Part shown: piece after piece, positions 8,012-16,165 of the stretch
How the letters are laid out: each line of letters opens with the position of its first letter
How positions within the stretch are numbered: the first letter of the stretch is position 1
Virus record (IMG/VR): IMGVR_UViG_3300043773_002058
Span: 1 to 32,940 of that record
Source of the DNA: a virus
Reading direction: 5' to 3' (one strand)
DNA: 32,940 nucleotides
Program-made: the position numbers and the translations under genes
Notes under the pieces: generated by a model
Told to the model about the DNA's origin: nothing
The model's input: the letters and a program-made list of their open reading frames with translations, nothing else
Database searches by the model: none

Positions 8012-9160
8012 ATGGCCAATTTGTTTCAGGATATTTTTCGCCCCGTCGTTTTGACGAAGGTTATTTCGCAACGTGTCGAAGCCACTTCCAGTTTGCTCAA
8101 ACGATTCGGACTGCAACCGGGTGGACCTAACGAGGTCAATCTTGGCCATGGCCGTTTGGGAGCGTTCCACGTTTTCAACAATACGCTCAAGACGGCTGCT
8201 GGTGCTGCTCCAGGTACCGCTGCTAAGCGGCTTTCCCCTCAAAGTGCATCGAAGATCCCCTTCGAGTACCCAAGGCAATTCAGCCAAATCCCGCTTCTGG
8301 CCGAAACGATTAACAACATCGGTCGAATTGACGATCCGGCAACGCGCGATAAGGCAGGTGCCAAGATGATTCAGTTGCAGACCAACTACCTCTCGCAGCT
8401 TGCCGGAAACTGGCGAACGGCCATGCTCGTTGGGATGCTGCGTGACAGCCTGTACTACACGCAAGAAGGCGAATCCTACTTTTGGCAGTATGCAAGCCAA
8501 GGCTCGACGGGTCAGCTTGCAACGGGCATTCCAGCGAGCAACAAGTCGAAGCTCAACATGCTCGGCGCAGGGAATATTGTTTCTGCCTCTTGGGGGTCGG
8601 AGACTACTGATATTCCAGGGCAAGTCATGGCTATCCATGCAGCTTTCCAGCAGCTAAACGGCTCTGGATTGGCTCAAGTCTTGATCCAAAGCAGCCTTTG
8701 GAACTCGATGATTAAGAACGACTACATTCAATCCGCGCACGGTACCGCAAACGCGCCGTGGATCACCTTGGAAAAGTCTGAGGGGAACGGTCCGGACGGT
8801 CGCCCGTCGCAGGTGATGATTGGCAAATTCAACTTCTGCCCATGGGTTGATTGGTACGTCACGGACGAAGGGCTCGAAATCGGCAAGCCTGGGTCGGAGA
8901 CGTATCAAAAGCACGTTCCCGACAACAACGCCATCTTCCTCGGAAGCGATGTTAGCGGGGGCGATATTGAGTGCTACATCGGCGGTGAGCCTGTTGCCGA
9001 ATACGATGGCGGTCCAAAGACTGAGAAGTTTGGTATGCAGGCTTGGAGCCGGGAAGTCGCGAACCCAACCGCGACCGAACTGTTCTGCCTCGACAACGCG
9101 CTCGTTGTGTCGCACGTTCCGAAGAACATCGCCATTGGCGAATGCGTGTTTGGCGGCTAG
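8012..9160 (+). CDS. Major capsid protein (lambda gpE-like)
   Basis: A 382-residue protein with features of the Phage_cap_E family. The N-terminus 'MANLFQDIFRPVVLTKVI' is typical, the core includes 'ANWRTAMLVGMLRD'-like helices, and the C-terminus ends with 'GMQAWSREVANPTATELFCLDNALVVSHVPK', close to the family's conserved end. It forms the HK97-fold icosahedral shell. Lambda gpE is 341 residues. ATG 8012 is preferred to GTG 7991 because AGGA lies just upstream and the family N-terminus starts here. Its place after the decoration protein and before the connector genes supports the call. Confidence 0.85.
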   Translation: MANLFQDIFRPVVLTKVISQRVEATSSLLKRFGLQPGGPNEVNLGHGRLGAFHVFNNTLKTAAGAAPGTAAKRLSPQSASKIPFEYPRQFSQIPLLAETINNIGRIDDPATRDKAGAKMIQLQTNYLSQLAGNWRTAMLVGMLRDSLYYTQEGESYFWQYASQGSTGQLATGIPASNKSKLNMLGAGNIVSASWGSETTDIPGQVMAIHAAFQQLNGSGLAQVLIQSSLWNSMIKNDYIQSAHGTANAPWITLEKSEGNGPDGRPSQVMIGKFNFCPWVDWYVTDEGLEIGKPGSETYQKHVPDNNAIFLGSDVSGGDIECYIGGEPVAEYDGGPKTEKFGMQAWSREVANPTATELFCLDNALVVSHVPKNIAIGECVFGG

Positions 9161-9178
9161 TGAAAACCGGAGGATGAT

Positions 9179-9673
9179 GTGAGCACAACTTGGACGTACT
9201 GCGAGCCGATCGACGTAGAAAACTACCTTGGAACGGCAGCAGTCACGGCCTTCACCTCACACGATTTCAGAGGATCGTCAGAGAATGTGTACGAGTGCAT
9301 CGAACAAGCAACAGACGAAATCAATTTGCTGTTGCTTCGCAGGTACTCCGAAACTGCTTTGAGAACCGTCAGAATGCTCAAGCGATGGTGTGTCGTTGTC
9401 GCAAGCTGTTATGTTTGCGAGCGTCGCGGGAATCCGGTACCAGAGCGATTGGTCGCTGAGTATCAACGTATTTTTGAAAGCCTTACGCAGATTTCCGCAG
9501 GTAAGCAATTCATTCCTGGAATACCTTATTCCGCGCCGAGCGTTCCATCCTTGTCAAACATGGTTATCGATCGCAGATACCCTCGATCGCAACCACGAGT
9601 CGTAACGCAGAATTCCTCGAATTGGCCTCTGTCCCGCAATCGAAAAGTCGAAGGGGCTTGGAATGACATATAA
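9179..9673 (+). CDS. Head-tail connector, gp36-like (DUF1320)
   Basis: A 164-residue protein starting at GTG 9179. CCGGAGG ends 5 bases upstream, while the two ATGs at 9174 and 9177 run at once into TGA, so the GTG is decisive. The N-terminal 'TYCEPIDVENYLG' motif and the following helices ('IEQATDEINLLLLRRYSETALRTVRMLKRWCVVVASCYVCERRG') match the Mu gp36/DUF1320 family. That family forms the ring joining the portal to the tail. The long C-terminal tail (about residues 110-164) is basic and probably extended. It overlaps the next gene by 11 bases. Confidence 0.75.
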   Translation: MSTTWTYCEPIDVENYLGTAAVTAFTSHDFRGSSENVYECIEQATDEINLLLLRRYSETALRTVRMLKRWCVVVASCYVCERRGNPVPERLVAEYQRIFESLTQISAGKQFIPGIPYSAPSVPSLSNMVIDRRYPRSQPRVVTQNSSNWPLSRNRKVEGAWNDI

Positions 9674-10490
9674 AGCGTACTTTCGTGGTACTCGCAAAGA
9701 AGCGAAAGCATTTATTTCCCGCATCAAATCTGCTTTGGTGGGCAACCAAAGGGACGAAACCGGGATTGCTCAAGCGTGTTTCATCGCAATTGGATTTGCT
9801 GCACTCAGCGACATAAAAGCCGACTTCGTTAGAAAATCTCGCGGTGGCACAGGCGAAGATGGTGTTAAATGGAAACCGCTTTCCAAAAAGACTCTTGCTT
9901 ACTCAAGGCGTTTCGGTCCAGGTGAAAAAACCGCTTTGAAGCAAGCCGCTGGCCTGAACCGTGGGCATCGTTTTGCCCCCGTCGGTACCGGATTGCTTTC
10001 GGCTGCACAGTTGGCAAGCTGGAAACGGCATTACGTTTCGAATCTAAGTTGGTTGCAAAAAAAGCACCCGCTAGGCGAAGCTAAAAGAATTGCTGCTGCG
10101 ATCGCTTGGAATCGAGTGAAAGCCGAAGGTGGTCAAACAAAACTTGAAGTGTTCGGCAATCGACCCCACGAAATTTTGCGAGACACAGGTGTTTTGCTCA
10201 ACTCGCTTTCACCAGGGCAAATCGGCGGCTCTGGCTCTGCATACAGCAAGCCCACCGGAGACGGCGGTCCAGATCAGATTTTCACAGTCTTAGGAAACGG
10301 CGTGATAGTGGGAAGCAATGTCAAATACGCAGCCGTCCATCAAGACGGATCGCAGAAAAAAAACATTCCGGCACGCCCTTTTCTTCCAAAGCGAACGCCA
10401 CAGCTTTGGCAAAACAAGTGGCTCAAGACTTTAGAGCGAGCCCTAGCCGATGGATTGCAACGCGCTTTGCAGGGAGGTGCCCATGCTTAA
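9663..10490 (+). CDS. Virion morphogenesis/tail completion protein (Mu gpG-like)
   Basis: A 275-residue protein with the phage virion morphogenesis pattern: 'DIKADFVRKSRGGTGEDGVKWKPLSKKTL' near residue 55-80, then 'ILRDTGVLLNSLSP' and 'VGSNVKYAAVHQDGSQKKNIPARPFLP'. The Mu gpG/phage tail S family acts in head completion and head-tail joining. The usual length is about 150-180 residues; the excess is an insertion of about 85 residues between the two conserved halves, rich in Lys/Arg/Trp. AAGGGG lies 7 bases before ATG 9663. It overlaps the next gene by 8 bases. Confidence 0.75.
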   Translation: MTYKAYFRGTRKEAKAFISRIKSALVGNQRDETGIAQACFIAIGFAALSDIKADFVRKSRGGTGEDGVKWKPLSKKTLAYSRRFGPGEKTALKQAAGLNRGHRFAPVGTGLLSAAQLASWKRHYVSNLSWLQKKHPLGEAKRIAAAIAWNRVKAEGGQTKLEVFGNRPHEILRDTGVLLNSLSPGQIGGSGSAYSKPTGDGGPDQIFTVLGNGVIVGSNVKYAAVHQDGSQKKNIPARPFLPKRTPQLWQNKWLKTLERALADGLQRALQGGAHA

Positions 10491-11040
10491 CGCTGAACCA
10501 TTTCTATCGATAGCAGTCGCTTTGCATGTTCGCGAGGCTTTAGGGGCTGACGAAAGCCAAGTCAACGTGGAAGCGATCGACGACTTTGTTCCACAAAACG
10601 CTGGCGAATACTACATCGCCATAACTCCCGAAGGAGTCACTCTCGGTGGATCGCATAGAACATCGGGTGGAGTTTTCGATTTGGAATTTGGCTGTCGAAT
10701 AACGGTTTATCAACGAACGCGAGACGTACCGCGAGATATGCGACGCTCGGTTTACCTCGACCAAGTTCGAGGCATCAATGCCAAGCTCGATCGAATTGTA
10801 AACTCGATCGATTGGAAGCCGGAAGTCATCAACACAGCAAATTTGCTGTTGCGAGAACAGGATGAAAACGCACTTGGGTTTATGAACCTGCTTAGACTCG
10901 TGAGCATTGATTCCAAACCTCGATCTGTCATCGGCGATCCATACGGGGCCAATATCCAATCGGCTGTTGGATCAGACAACTACGTTGGCCTTTCTCGTGG
11001 AGTGTATTTCGGCGGTGCGAGAAGGATTGAACGCAAATGA
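10483..11040 (+). CDS. Tail terminator-like connector protein
   Basis: A 185-residue protein. ATG 10483 has GGGAGGT 5 bases upstream and overlaps the previous stop, so it is preferred to an in-frame ATG at 10450. The N-terminal helix 'EPFLSIAVALHVREAL' is followed by strands ('GEYYIAITPEGVTLGG', 'VFDLEFGCRITVYQRT') and later 'NLLRLVSIDSKPRSVIGDPYGA'. This helix-strand order and the position between the gpG-like and tube-like genes fit tail-terminator or tail-completion proteins, but I recognise no named family. It overlaps the next gene by ATGA (11037-11040). Confidence 0.55.
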   Translation: MLNAEPFLSIAVALHVREALGADESQVNVEAIDDFVPQNAGEYYIAITPEGVTLGGSHRTSGGVFDLEFGCRITVYQRTRDVPRDMRRSVYLDQVRGINAKLDRIVNSIDWKPEVINTANLLLREQDENALGFMNLLRLVSIDSKPRSVIGDPYGANIQSAVGSDNYVGLSRGVYFGGARRIERK

Positions 11041-11402
11041 GTGGGATTGTAATACCAAAGGACAGAACAACAGCCGAGCCCGTATTGGGGTATTGCTACA
11101 ACAAGCAATGCCGTCCTCAAGGAAAAGATCGATTCGAATTCATTGCGGACAACGATATGTTTGCCTGTCCAAAATGCGGCAATGACCAACCGCCATTGGT
11201 AGGCCAACTCGTTTTGATCCATTTGCTAGTGCAGGATCGATTAGGACCGATCGAGGGATCGCCAGGACTTCGGTACCGTATCGCCTGCAACTCGAAACGA
11301 GCGTATTTGGCAACGGCAACAAATTTAGAAGCAGCGACAGTAGAACGCGAAGCGGCCAACTGCGCAACCTGTTTGAAAAATGCACCCCTAATGGAGAACT
11401 AA
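11037..11402 (+). CDS. Small zinc-ribbon-like protein
   Basis: A 121-residue protein with three cysteine pairs: C20xxxxC25, C44xxC47 ('FACPKCGND') and C109xxC112, plus a lone C84. The first two pairs look like a zinc ribbon and the last pair may complete a second site. Zinc-ribbon proteins of this size occur in phage head-tail and tail clusters, often as structural stabilisers, but no function can be assigned from motifs alone. ATG 11037 overlaps the preceding stop; GAAGGA lies about 10 bases upstream. The next gene follows 3 bases after its stop. Confidence 0.6.
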   Translation: MSGIVIPKDRTTAEPVLGYCYNKQCRPQGKDRFEFIADNDMFACPKCGNDQPPLVGQLVLIHLLVQDRLGPIEGSPGLRYRIACNSKRAYLATATNLEAATVEREAANCATCLKNAPLMEN

Positions 11403-11405
11403 GCG

Positions 11406-11873
11406 ATGGCTTTTACTACTGGACGTTACACGGCGGTTTGGAATGCACTTGCCGTCGGGCAGACTCAAGAAGGTTTCCGAATCTCTCATCAGTACATGAA
11501 GCGACTCATCCAAGGCGACAAATTTGGAGAAACGCCGCAGGATGCTGTTATGAGGGGAATGGAAGTATTGGTCGAAGCTCGGTTACTGGAATGGGATGCA
11601 GCAGCGATTCAAACTTTGATTTTCCCATACAGCAATGGTTACGTCGTGAACTCGATTGGAAAACTCGACGTTGGCGGATCAATGGCGAAGCCTTTCATCC
11701 TCACGGCCATGGAAACTAACCCTGGACCAACACCGGCCAGCCAAACGCTTGGGCAAGCGATACTGCAAGAAAACTTCCCTGTGAATCTGTTGTTTGGCCC
11801 GGATCTTCGAGACATTCCAATTCGATTGCGGTGCTATCCATTCGCAAATGGGTCGTTCATTTCCGGCACCTAA
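11406..11873 (+). CDS. Tail tube/major tail protein candidate
   Basis: A 155-residue protein, well expressed in appearance, with GGAG 9 bases before ATG 11406. It has a helical segment ('AVMRGMEVLVEARLLEWDAAAIQTLIFPY') and beta-like stretches ('PFILTAMETNPGPTPA', 'DLRDIPIRLRCYPFANGSFISG'). A protein that refers to a counted set of columns ('LLEWDAA', 'IPIRLRCYP') just before the tape measure fits a major tail tube protein. No family signature is decisive. No sheath gene lies nearby, so a non-contractile tail is more likely. The next gene starts 4 bases after the stop. Confidence 0.5.
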   Translation: MAFTTGRYTAVWNALAVGQTQEGFRISHQYMKRLIQGDKFGETPQDAVMRGMEVLVEARLLEWDAAAIQTLIFPYSNGYVVNSIGKLDVGGSMAKPFILTAMETNPGPTPASQTLGQAILQENFPVNLLFGPDLRDIPIRLRCYPFANGSFISGT

Positions 11874-11877
11874 TTGA

Positions 11878-13944
11878 ATGGACGGGGCGCAATTTCAAAT
11901 TGTGCTGGTTGACGAGGGAACAAATCTACCCGATCAACCAGCCAAACAAGATTCTTCGGGACAATCCCCGACCACTACGCCCGGTAGGTCCTCCGACCGG
12001 TTGGATGGTGCGGCGCATAACCAAGCGTCCCACCCACGCGCCGAGAGCCATCCAACCGGATCAGGAGAACACGATCCCAAGCGATCCGATTCTAAGCACC
12101 ATTCCGGAAACAAACATCCTGACCATTGGGGGCATGTGAAAGAGGCTGGTACCGAGGTTCTTGATATAGTCGGTTTCGGCGGTGCTATCAGAGAATTCAG
12201 AGAGGGGATTCACACATTTCGCACAATCATGGAAGGGCTCTTTGCCGCAAAAGAGCTATTCCGTGAATTTCAAACAGAAGAACCTGAAAGTGCGTTCTAT
12301 GATGGGGCAAAAGAAGCAGAGCATACCCAAGAGAATGTTGCAGGGCATCTAGCACCGACCAGAGACAACCCGCAATCTGGTGAAGATTGCTGTGCAAACC
12401 AACGACCGGAAACAGAGGATGCAACGCTTGAAAGGATTGCTGAGAACACAGAGCCGGTACACTTTGATCGCGCAGCAGATAAGATCGTCGCTGGACTATC
12501 AGGACAAGCGGAACCAGCAGCGAATGATGGTCACACAGTATCGGAACCGATCAGAGAAACCGCCTCAACGGTCGCTCCCGAAACTACCGACTCAATCCCC
12601 GATGAACCAGCAGCGCAGCAGCCGGTAAAAATCGAAGTAGAGCACCCTAAGCCAATCGCACAGTTGCCAAAAGTAGAAGCCCCTGCAAAGGTTCAATCTT
12701 CACCGTTGCCAACCGTTACAACGCAAAAGCAAAAAGCCGATTCGATTCCAGAAGCTAGGGACACGGAATTAACGACCGATACGCTTGAGCCCCAATATGA
12801 AAGCGATGTGTTCAAGGATCTGGCAGCACCTTTTAAGGCGATGCGAAACTGGCTTAACCCGCAAGATTCTGCGACAAAAACCGTTACTGATCCTAAGAAG
12901 GATTTTGTTTTCCCGCCACCTGTTCAAAAGACTGAGGGAAAAGGCGATTCAGGGCCAAATCTACAAATCACTCGAAACCTCGTTGATGCTCGGCATCTAG
13001 TTGATAATGAGCCAACCAAAACAGTTTCGGAACCCTCGAAAATCGAAGCACCTGTAACAAAGACTCAACCCACGCCAACCAAACCTGTCAACGCTCCCCC
13101 ACCGACTACTCCTAATTCGACTGCCACGATTCCAACCGCAGCAGAATCAACCGTCGCAGAATCGGCCGTAGCGGGGGAAGCCGCTGTAGGTGCCGAATCC
13201 GTGGCCGCCGGCGCAGCAGAATCATTGGCAACAGCAGAGGCCGCAGCAGCAACTACAGAACTTACGGCTGGACTTACGGGACTGACGACGGCCGTCGGAG
13301 CAACCGCAGCAGTTTTCCTCGGCGTGGCCGCTGTTGTTGCAGGTGCGATCGTTGGGCTCAAGCTCATTGGTGATGCAGCCAGAGAGCAGGCCGAGGAACT
13401 TGAAGAATACTCGGCTGACATTTCAATGGCCATGGCCAAGGGAGAAGTTAAACGAGAACTGCACAAAATCGAACGAGCCGATGAACATGGCGGCACATTG
13501 GCTACGATCGTTGAATCGCAAGACAAGATGAGCATGGCCTTCGAGAAGCTAGGAGAGTCGCTAATGGACCCTCTCGTTGATATGCTTGCTGCTTTGACAC
13601 CGGTAATGGATACGATTTCCGATGGGGTTGTTAGCACCGCACAATTTGTAAATCTGAGTTATGCGAATTTGCAACTCTTGACAGCTTACGTCAATGACTT
13701 TTTGAATCTAAGTGGAAGCGAAGCGCAGCAAGACCAAAAGGTTCGAGACGCTGAAAAGAAAATGAGGGAGAAATGGAACACCTTCTTTGCAGACGAGAAA
13801 AAGAAATCCACAAAGGATCTGTTTGATTCTGACCCCATGGTAAACCTGCTTCAAAATGCTTGGGGACAGCAGGCTCCAATAGACAAAGCGGCATTAAAGC
13901 AGCTTTTCGATGCGGCATTAGCTGGAGGTGGAGGGCATCACTAA
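11878..13944 (+). CDS. Tape-measure protein candidate
   Basis: A 688-residue protein. Residues 15-90 are disordered (Ser/His/Pro/Gly-rich), and residues about 95-130 are helical. A long Glu/Pro/Thr/Lys-rich stretch runs to about 410. Then comes an Ala-rich helical region with a membrane-like segment (about residues 462-500, 'TAVFLGVAAVVAGAIVGLKL'-like), and the C-terminal 190 residues are helical ('LGESLMDPLVDMLAALTPVMDTI'). An Ala-rich hydrophobic segment followed by helices is typical of tape measures, which set tail length and help DNA cross the membrane. At about 0.15 nm per residue it would imply a tail near 100 nm. The disordered first half is unusual. It overlaps the next gene by one base. 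Confidence 0.55.
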   Translation: MDGAQFQIVLVDEGTNLPDQPAKQDSSGQSPTTTPGRSSDRLDGAAHNQASHPRAESHPTGSGEHDPKRSDSKHHSGNKHPDHWGHVKEAGTEVLDIVGFGGAIREFREGIHTFRTIMEGLFAAKELFREFQTEEPESAFYDGAKEAEHTQENVAGHLAPTRDNPQSGEDCCANQRPETEDATLERIAENTEPVHFDRAADKIVAGLSGQAEPAANDGHTVSEPIRETASTVAPETTDSIPDEPAAQQPVKIEVEHPKPIAQLPKVEAPAKVQSSPLPTVTTQKQKADSIPEARDTELTTDTLEPQYESDVFKDLAAPFKAMRNWLNPQDSATKTVTDPKKDFVFPPPVQKTEGKGDSGPNLQITRNLVDARHLVDNEPTKTVSEPSKIEAPVTKTQPTPTKPVNAPPPTTPNSTATIPTAAESTVAESAVAGEAAVGAESVAAGAAESLATAEAAAATTELTAGLTGLTTAVGATAAVFLGVAAVVAGAIVGLKLIGDAAREQAEELEEYSADISMAMAKGEVKRELHKIERADEHGGTLATIVESQDKMSMAFEKLGESLMDPLVDMLAALTPVMDTISDGVVSTAQFVNLSYANLQLLTAYVNDFLNLSGSEAQQDQKVRDAEKKMREKWNTFFADEKKKSTKDLFDSDPMVNLLQNAWGQQAPIDKAALKQLFDAALAGGGGHH

Positions 13945-15614
13945 TGGAGGAAGTTTTGACCTATGACGGTATATCGCTTGGAATTGGATCGAAAAGAAAC
14001 GTCGAAGTAACACCCGTTTACGATTCGACAGGCAGACAAATCACTCACCATAGAATTGTCGTCAATGTCGAGTGCATTGTGGCTGAATCGACAGACATTG
14101 ATGATACGGCAGTTGCATTGGAGGAAATTAAACGACGACTTAGCAAGCCTGGAAAAGAACTCGTTATCGAGAACTGTGGAATTGGCGATGCGATCACGAT
14201 CGATGGTAGCGGATACGGTGCAGGGCTACATGACATTAAAGCAGGCCCATATCCAAAGGTAATTCGCTTTGATCCCCTTGGATGGAATGACGACTCCAGC
14301 GCAGTTTCAGTTGTATGGACCTGCGAAGCAAACGTTTTTCTGGCTACAAATGAAAACTTGGAGCTAGGTGAGATTCTTTCGTTCAGTTACTCAGCGAGAT
14401 ACGCCATTGATGATCGTGGATGGACAACACGCACAATTCGTGGAAAGCTCGAAGTTCCACAGAAGCGATATTCCGACAATCAAATTGAACACAATGCAGA
14501 CGCTTACCGTGAAAGAATCAAAATCAAGAAGCCGGAAGGATTCACTCGTGAGCAAGAGTATGACTTGAGCGAGGATAAGGCTGTTCTATCCTTTTCGATA
14601 GTCGATCGACAAATACCGACACGCCAGGCATACCCGCCAGGCGTGGTCGAGATTTCCTGTAATCATCGCGCGTCCAGATCGAGAAGTCAGCTAGCTACGA
14701 CTCGCAATCAGATTTCATTCCGTTGTGAAGTGGCTGCGAACCAGCCTGCTGCTTACGCTTGGTTCGTATTTGAATCGATCGTCGGAAAGCGTCTAAACCA
14801 TTCGCGACAAAACGGTGTGCAGATTCTCATTGAGGAAATCGAGGTAGATGAATCGATTTTCGGGACTGAATTCTCGGCAAGCGTAGCCTATCGAGGTCTT
14901 AGTGACGTTGGAAGCTGGCTGTTCAACGCTGGAATTTTCCAGCCAGTTACGCTTTCCTGGGACCCATGGGAACAATCAGTCCACGAGATAGAGGAACCGC
15001 GAGGTATAGCGAATCTTGCTGCATTAGCGGACGAACAAGACAGGCTGACTAATCTTGAAAATCAGGATTTGCCGGTGATTAAAGACGATCATCACCCTCA
15101 TATCAATTATCTGACACCATCGCAGAGCCCCTTGTGCAACTCTCTCCCAACACCGGAAAAAAGCTGGGCGCACTTTCAAGCACAGGTTGGTTTGTTGCAG
15201 GAATCTCCAAGCCAAGACCAATGGATTCCTCTCGGTCCACAGACGCTTGAAGATGGGGTTGTTTCGCTCCAAGAAATCGGAGGCACAAAGCGAAGAACAG
15301 GAAGAAAAGAAACAGAGACGGTTCTGCCTGTAAACGGTGGTCAAATCACCAAGATTCAATTTAAGGGGGAGGCAATACGAGTCGGTTATGAAATACCGAT
15401 GCCGCGATTGCAGATACCGAACATGGAGCTAAGGCTTTTAACTCGCGAATTCAAGCCTGTGTTTTTAGGCATTCATTATTGCCAGCCTGTATTCGGGGCT
15501 AAATGGGATATGATCTACGCCACAAAGGATTTGCCGAAGGATGGCATGTCTAGTGGGGTGCAAACTAATGGGACCGGTTACAAGGTTCCAGGTTATCCAT
15601 CATCTTCAACATAG
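13944..15614 (+). CDS. Large tail protein, function unknown
   Basis: A 556-residue protein. ATG 13944 shares one base with the preceding TAA (TAATG), with GGAGG upstream; an in-frame start at 13860 would overlap by 85 bases. The first 330 residues look like two related beta-rich halves: 'HHRIVVNVECIVAES', 'VSVVWTCEANVFLAT', 'AVLSFSIVDRQIP' and 'NQISFRCEVAANQPAAYAWFVFES'. The rest is polar with a compact C-terminal domain ending in 'VPGYPSSST'. The alternation suggests a distal-tail or baseplate building block, but I cannot name a family. No catalytic motif is visible. It lies directly after the tape-measure candidate, where distal tail genes are common. Confidence 0.55.
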   Translation: MEEVLTYDGISLGIGSKRNVEVTPVYDSTGRQITHHRIVVNVECIVAESTDIDDTAVALEEIKRRLSKPGKELVIENCGIGDAITIDGSGYGAGLHDIKAGPYPKVIRFDPLGWNDDSSAVSVVWTCEANVFLATNENLELGEILSFSYSARYAIDDRGWTTRTIRGKLEVPQKRYSDNQIEHNADAYRERIKIKKPEGFTREQEYDLSEDKAVLSFSIVDRQIPTRQAYPPGVVEISCNHRASRSRSQLATTRNQISFRCEVAANQPAAYAWFVFESIVGKRLNHSRQNGVQILIEEIEVDESIFGTEFSASVAYRGLSDVGSWLFNAGIFQPVTLSWDPWEQSVHEIEEPRGIANLAALADEQDRLTNLENQDLPVIKDDHHPHINYLTPSQSPLCNSLPTPEKSWAHFQAQVGLLQESPSQDQWIPLGPQTLEDGVVSLQEIGGTKRRTGRKETETVLPVNGGQITKIQFKGEAIRVGYEIPMPRLQIPNMELRLLTREFKPVFLGIHYCQPVFGAKWDMIYATKDLPKDGMSSGVQTNGTGYKVPGYPSSST

Positions 15615-15626
15615 TCGGAGGAAACT

Positions 15627-15974
15627 ATGCTTCAATTTCAGGACGAAACGGTAGAAGTCGGAATCAAGAGGCCAGACGGTGAGGTTAGGCCCGTCAAGCT
15701 CGATGTGCTTGAATTGAGATTGCTATGCCAGGAATTAGAGAGAAAACACAGCCTAAAAAGAGAGGGCTTAAAGGTGTTTGCCACTCGTGATTTCCTGAAT
15801 GATTTCAAATCTCAGCTTGCGACCATGGGGATCGAGGCATCGGTGAATGTTGCCTATCAAATTTGGGCAAGAGCCCAAGAGATTACCGACCAACTAAAAA
15901 AAAACACCGACTCCACGCAACCATCGCCTTCGAGTACGGAATCAACCCCTACGAACTCACAACCAGCCAGCTAG
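15627..15974 (+). CDS. Tail assembly chaperone, short (unshifted) form
   Basis: A 115-residue zero-frame product with a strong CGGAGGA 5 bases before ATG 15627. Residues 1-92 are an ordered helical domain ('VRPVKLDVLELRLLCQELERKHSL', 'VNVAYQIWARAQEITDQLKK'). After the A-run the remaining 23 residues are low-complexity Ser/Thr/Pro (NTDSTQPSPSSTESTPTNSQ). A folded domain with a throw-away tail after a slippery site is the hallmark of the short member of gpG/gpGT-type chaperones. These coat the tape measure during tail assembly. Its place after, not before, the tape-measure candidate is unusual. Confidence 0.65.
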   Translation: MLQFQDETVEVGIKRPDGEVRPVKLDVLELRLLCQELERKHSLKREGLKVFATRDFLNDFKSQLATMGIEASVNVAYQIWARAQEITDQLKKNTDSTQPSPSSTESTPTNSQPAS

Positions 15975-16165
15975 TAGCACTTGAAGCAAACCTTCAACGA
16001 CTAAAAGCCCAAAGAAGAATCGAAAGCGGAGATTACGACCACTCGGACTATCAAGCTGTTTACACACTGTTCCTTATCGCATTTGAAGATGAGGAACTTG
16101 CTAGAGCAGCCCAAAGCAGAGCCGTAGACCGATTCATCGACAAAATGTGCGGGAAAATGAAATGA
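15627..16165 (+). CDS. Tail assembly chaperone, long form by -1 frameshift
   Basis: If ribosomes slip back one base on A AAA AAC at 15899-15905, translation continues in the frame that resumes at 15905 and ends at TGA 16163-16165. This gives a protein of about 179 residues. The added 86 residues look like real protein ('FEYGINPYELTTSQLVALEANLQRLKAQRR', then 'YTLFLIAFEDEELARAAQSRAVDRFIDKM'), while the zero frame there is low complexity. Without frameshifting, 15975-16161 would be empty in an otherwise fully coding operon. The second frame also has a TTG at 15863, so separate initiation is a less likely alternative. The stop overlaps the next gene by ATGA. Confidence 0.7.
15899..15905 (+). promoter_or_regulatory. 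Programmed -1 frameshift slippery heptamer A AAA AAC
   Basis: Nine A residues (15896-15904) are followed by C. In the frame of ATG 15627 the codons are CTA AAA AAA AAC, giving the X XXY YYZ heptamer A AAA AAC. A -1 slip joins exactly the second reading frame. I see no strong downstream stem-loop by eye. Confidence 0.75.

Noticed and set aside
7808-8638. 276-residue frame on the - strand across the capsid gene start
   Set aside because: It overlaps two well-supported structural genes and has no recognisable domain.
13065-13637. 190-residue frame on the - strand
   Set aside because: Ser/Ala/Val-rich shadow of the Ala-rich stretch of the tape-measure candidate; no start signal, and opposite to all neighbours.
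15863-16165. Separate gene starting at TTG 15863
   Set aside because: It lacks a ribosome-binding site, begins inside the upstream gene, and is better explained as the -1 frame of the chaperone reached at A AAA AAC.
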